A stretch of 64,000 nt of DNA, taken from positions 1 to 64,000 of the forward strand of contig NZ_JAGOPN010000010.1 in the NCBI RefSeq assembly GCF_017991995.1, read 5' to 3'. Under the pieces are notes generated by a model. It was not told the DNA's origin, searched no databases, and saw only the letters and a list, made by a program, of their open reading frames with translations. Source of the DNA: Pseudacidovorax sp. (GTDB taxonomy: Bacteria; Pseudomonadota; Gammaproteobacteria; Burkholderiales; Burkholderiaceae_C). The position numbers were made by a program, and so were the translations under genes. Below are positions 62,474 through 64,000 of this stretch, piece after piece. How positions within the stretch are numbered: the first letter of the stretch is position 1; each line of letters begins with the position of its first letter.

Positions 62474-63211
62474 CTAGAGCGTCAGGCTCCCCACGCTGGT
62501 GCCTCCGCACACGTAGAGCACCTGTCCGGTCACGAAACTGTTGGCCGGCTCCACGAAGAAACGCACGGCCCGTGCCACATCGGCGGCCTCGCCCAGGCGC
62601 TTGACGGGCACGCTGGCAGCGAGCGCCCTTTCCTTCTCACTGCCGGCATCCACGACGTCGTAGAACATGTCGGTGCGGATGGGCCCGGGCGCCACCACGT
62701 TGACGGTGATGCCCTCGCCGCCCAGCTCCAGCGCCCAGGTGCGGGCCATGCCCAGCATGCCGGCCTTGGTGGCCGAATAGCTGGTGCGCGTGGCCAGGCC
62801 GAGGGCCGCGCGCGAAGAGAGCAGCACCACGCGGCCGAAGCCGGCGGCGCGCATGGCCGGCAGCGCGGCCTGCACCAGTTGCACGGCGCAGCCCAGGTGC
62901 AGGTCCACCAGCGCGTCGAGGTCCGTCAGCTGCACCTGCGGCAGCAAGGCGGCGCGGATCACGCCAGCGTTGTGCACCACGGTCGTCACCTGCCAGCGCG
63001 ACGCGACCTCGGCCACTGCCTGGGCCGTGGCGGCGCGGTCGCTCAGGTCCACCTCGATGCTGTGCAGCCGCGCATGGGCGATGTCGGCGGGCCGTCGCGC
63101 GAGGCTGACCACCTCCCAGCCGCCCTCCAGCAGGTCCTGGCAGATCGCTTTGCCGATGCCCGCGCTGCCGCCGGTGACGACGGCGACGCCGCGGTCCTGC
63201 ACGGCGCTCAT
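62474..63211 (-). CDS. Short-chain dehydrogenase/reductase
   Basis: A 245-residue SDR: TGGSAGIGKAICQ cofactor loop, HNAGV, Ser pair in LLSSRAALG, catalytic YSATK and the GQVLYVCGG end. It overlaps the cyclase-family gene stop by ATGA, so they are translated together. In catabolic clusters such pairs oxidise a ring diol or alcohol and then open or hydrolyse the product; this role is inference. Confidence 0.83.
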   Translation of the reverse strand: MSAVQDRGVAVVTGGSAGIGKAICQDLLEGGWEVVSLARRPADIAHARLHSIEVDLSDRAATAQAVAEVASRWQVTTVVHNAGVIRAALLPQVQLTDLDALVDLHLGCAVQLVQAALPAMRAAGFGRVVLLSSRAALGLATRTSYSATKAGMLGMARTWALELGGEGITVNVVAPGPIRTDMFYDVVDAGSEKERALAASVPVKRLGEAADVARAVRFFVEPANSFVTGQVLYVCGGTSVGSLTL

Positions 63212-64000
63212 GCCGACCCCACCAGCGCCAGCACGCGCAGCGGGCTGCCGCTGCCCTTCTCGATCTTCAGCGGCGGGCAGATCAGCACCGCGCCGGCCGG
63301 CGGCAGCAGGTCCAGGTTGCAGAGGCATTGCAGGCCGTAGCGCCCTGCCCCGTGCATGTAGTAGTGGCAGGGATACGGCGGGCGCAGGTGGTAGCCCTGG
63401 CCGGCGTCGGTGCCGATGGCCTCGGAGCCGAAGCCCAGCACGTCGCGCTCTTCCACCAGGAAGCGCACCGCGGCCGTGCTGGGGCCGGGCGTGTGCTGGC
63501 CGGTCTCGTCGAAGTTCTGGTACTCGGCCGGGTCGGTGCGCTTGGACCAGTCGGTGCGCATCAGCACCCAGGCGCCCTTCGGGATGCGGCCATGCGCGGC
63601 CTCCCATTCGGCAATGTCTTCCAGCGTGAGCAGGTAGTCCGGGTCGTCCTTGACCTGCGGCGAGCAGTCGATCACGCAGGCCGGCGCCACGAAGTTCTGC
63701 ACGGGGATGGTGTCCACCGCGTTGTTGGGCAGGTCGCGGCCCGAGATCCAGTGGATGGGCGCGTCGAAGTGCGTGCCCGTGTGCTCGCCGCAGGAGAAGT
63801 TGTTCCAGTACCAGCCCGGGCCGCGCTCGTCGTAGCGCGACACCTCCTCGATGCGGAAGGGCCAGCACTGGCCCATTTCGGGCGGCAGCGCGATCTGCGG
63901 GAACTCGGGCGTCAGCGTCTGCGTGAGGTCGACCACGCGGATGCGGCCGGTGGCCAGGGCGCTCACCAGGCCGGCCAGGGCGTCGAGGCCGGTGGGTGCC
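63208..64000 (-). CDS. Cyclase-family hydrolase (kynurenine formamidase-like), start outside window
   Basis: A metal-dependent hydrolase with the signature CGEHTGTHFDAPIHW, in which the His and Asp residues bind zinc or manganese. VVDLTQTLTPEFPQIALPPEM at the front and the YYMHGAGRYGLQCLCNLDLLPPAGAVLICPPLKIE end fit the family. A GTG at 63966 would give 252 residues, but the frame stays open to the window edge with plausible protein (GLDALAGLVSALATGRIRV), so the true start may lie beyond 64000. It could hydrolyse an amide or lactone-like intermediate. Confidence 0.85.
   Translation of the reverse strand, partial: APTGLDALAGLVSALATGRIRVVDLTQTLTPEFPQIALPPEMGQCWPFRIEEVSRYDERGPGWYWNNFSCGEHTGTHFDAPIHWISGRDLPNNAVDTIPVQNFVAPACVIDCSPQVKDDPDYLLTLEDIAEWEAAHGRIPKGAWVLMRTDWSKRTDPAEYQNFDETGQHTPGPSTAAVRFLVEERDVLGFGSEAIGTDAGQGYHLRPPYPCHYYMHGAGRYGLQCLCNLDLLPPAGAVLICPPLKIEKGSGSPLRVLALVGSA

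Overview
The window is high-GC chromosomal DNA from a betaproteobacterium of the order Burkholderiales, most likely Comamonadaceae. This rests on gene families, operon layouts and base composition seen here; no species marker is present. One stretch (about 22.0-24.6 kb) is clearly AT-richer than the rest and looks foreign.

Layout: (1) 1-8.7 kb: the tail of a serine recombinase, then a metal-handling block (CadR-type MerR regulator and P1B ATPase sharing a MerR-type promoter, cytosolic Cys-rich copper-storage protein, His-rich periplasmic protein, TolC-type outer-membrane factor, multicopper oxidase, CusF-like protein) and a Phd/ParE-type toxin-antitoxin pair. (2) 8.7-18.4 kb: a leftward, tightly overlapping operon resembling part of an aryl-polyene/xanthomonadin-type pathway (ACP, membrane protein, AMP-ligase fused to a dehydratase, acyltransferase, LolA-like carrier, MMPL exporter, deacetylase, methyltransferase, dehydratase, ketoreductase), with no ketosynthase in the window. 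(3) 18.5-21.9 kb: HerA-like ATPase, a tiny membrane protein, chromate transporter. (4) 21.98-34.49 kb: a 12.5-kb integrated element in the 3' end of tRNA-Asn, bounded by a 9-bp direct repeat. It carries a large serine recombinase, a tyrosine recombinase, a Toprim primase/ATPase, an iteron-like origin, a D12-type adenine methyltransferase fused to a Cys-rich domain, and two low-GC cargo genes: a HEPN-motif protein and a two-TM membrane protein, a candidate defence pair. It has no structural phage genes and resembles a replicating satellite. (5) 34.7-36.5 kb: an unusual fusion of a degenerate SRAP domain, a receiver and an HD-GYP domain. (6) 36.5-48.8 kb: the phosphate regulon (pstSCAB-phoU-phoB-phoR, ppx, sixA-like, ppk, an OlsB-like acyltransferase) with Pho boxes before pstS, ppx and ppk. 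(7) 49-50.6 kb: a 170-bp palindromic MITE-like element, a glutathione S-transferase, tRNA-Pro and a MarR regulator. (8) 50.8-64 kb: a leftward catabolic/uptake block: cyclase-family hydrolase, two SDRs, three paralogous LivK-type binding proteins, a Rieske dioxygenase pair, LivH, a LivM-LivG fusion, LivF and an acyl-CoA ligase. It probably imports and degrades an aromatic or related carboxylic acid.

How it works together: in the phosphate block, PstSCAB imports phosphate, PhoU/PhoR/PhoB report its supply, and Ppk/Ppx turn polyphosphate over. In the catabolic block, Liv proteins import a substrate that the ligase, dioxygenase, dehydrogenases and cyclase would process. In the island, the serine recombinase moves the element while primase and iterons suggest replication when excised.
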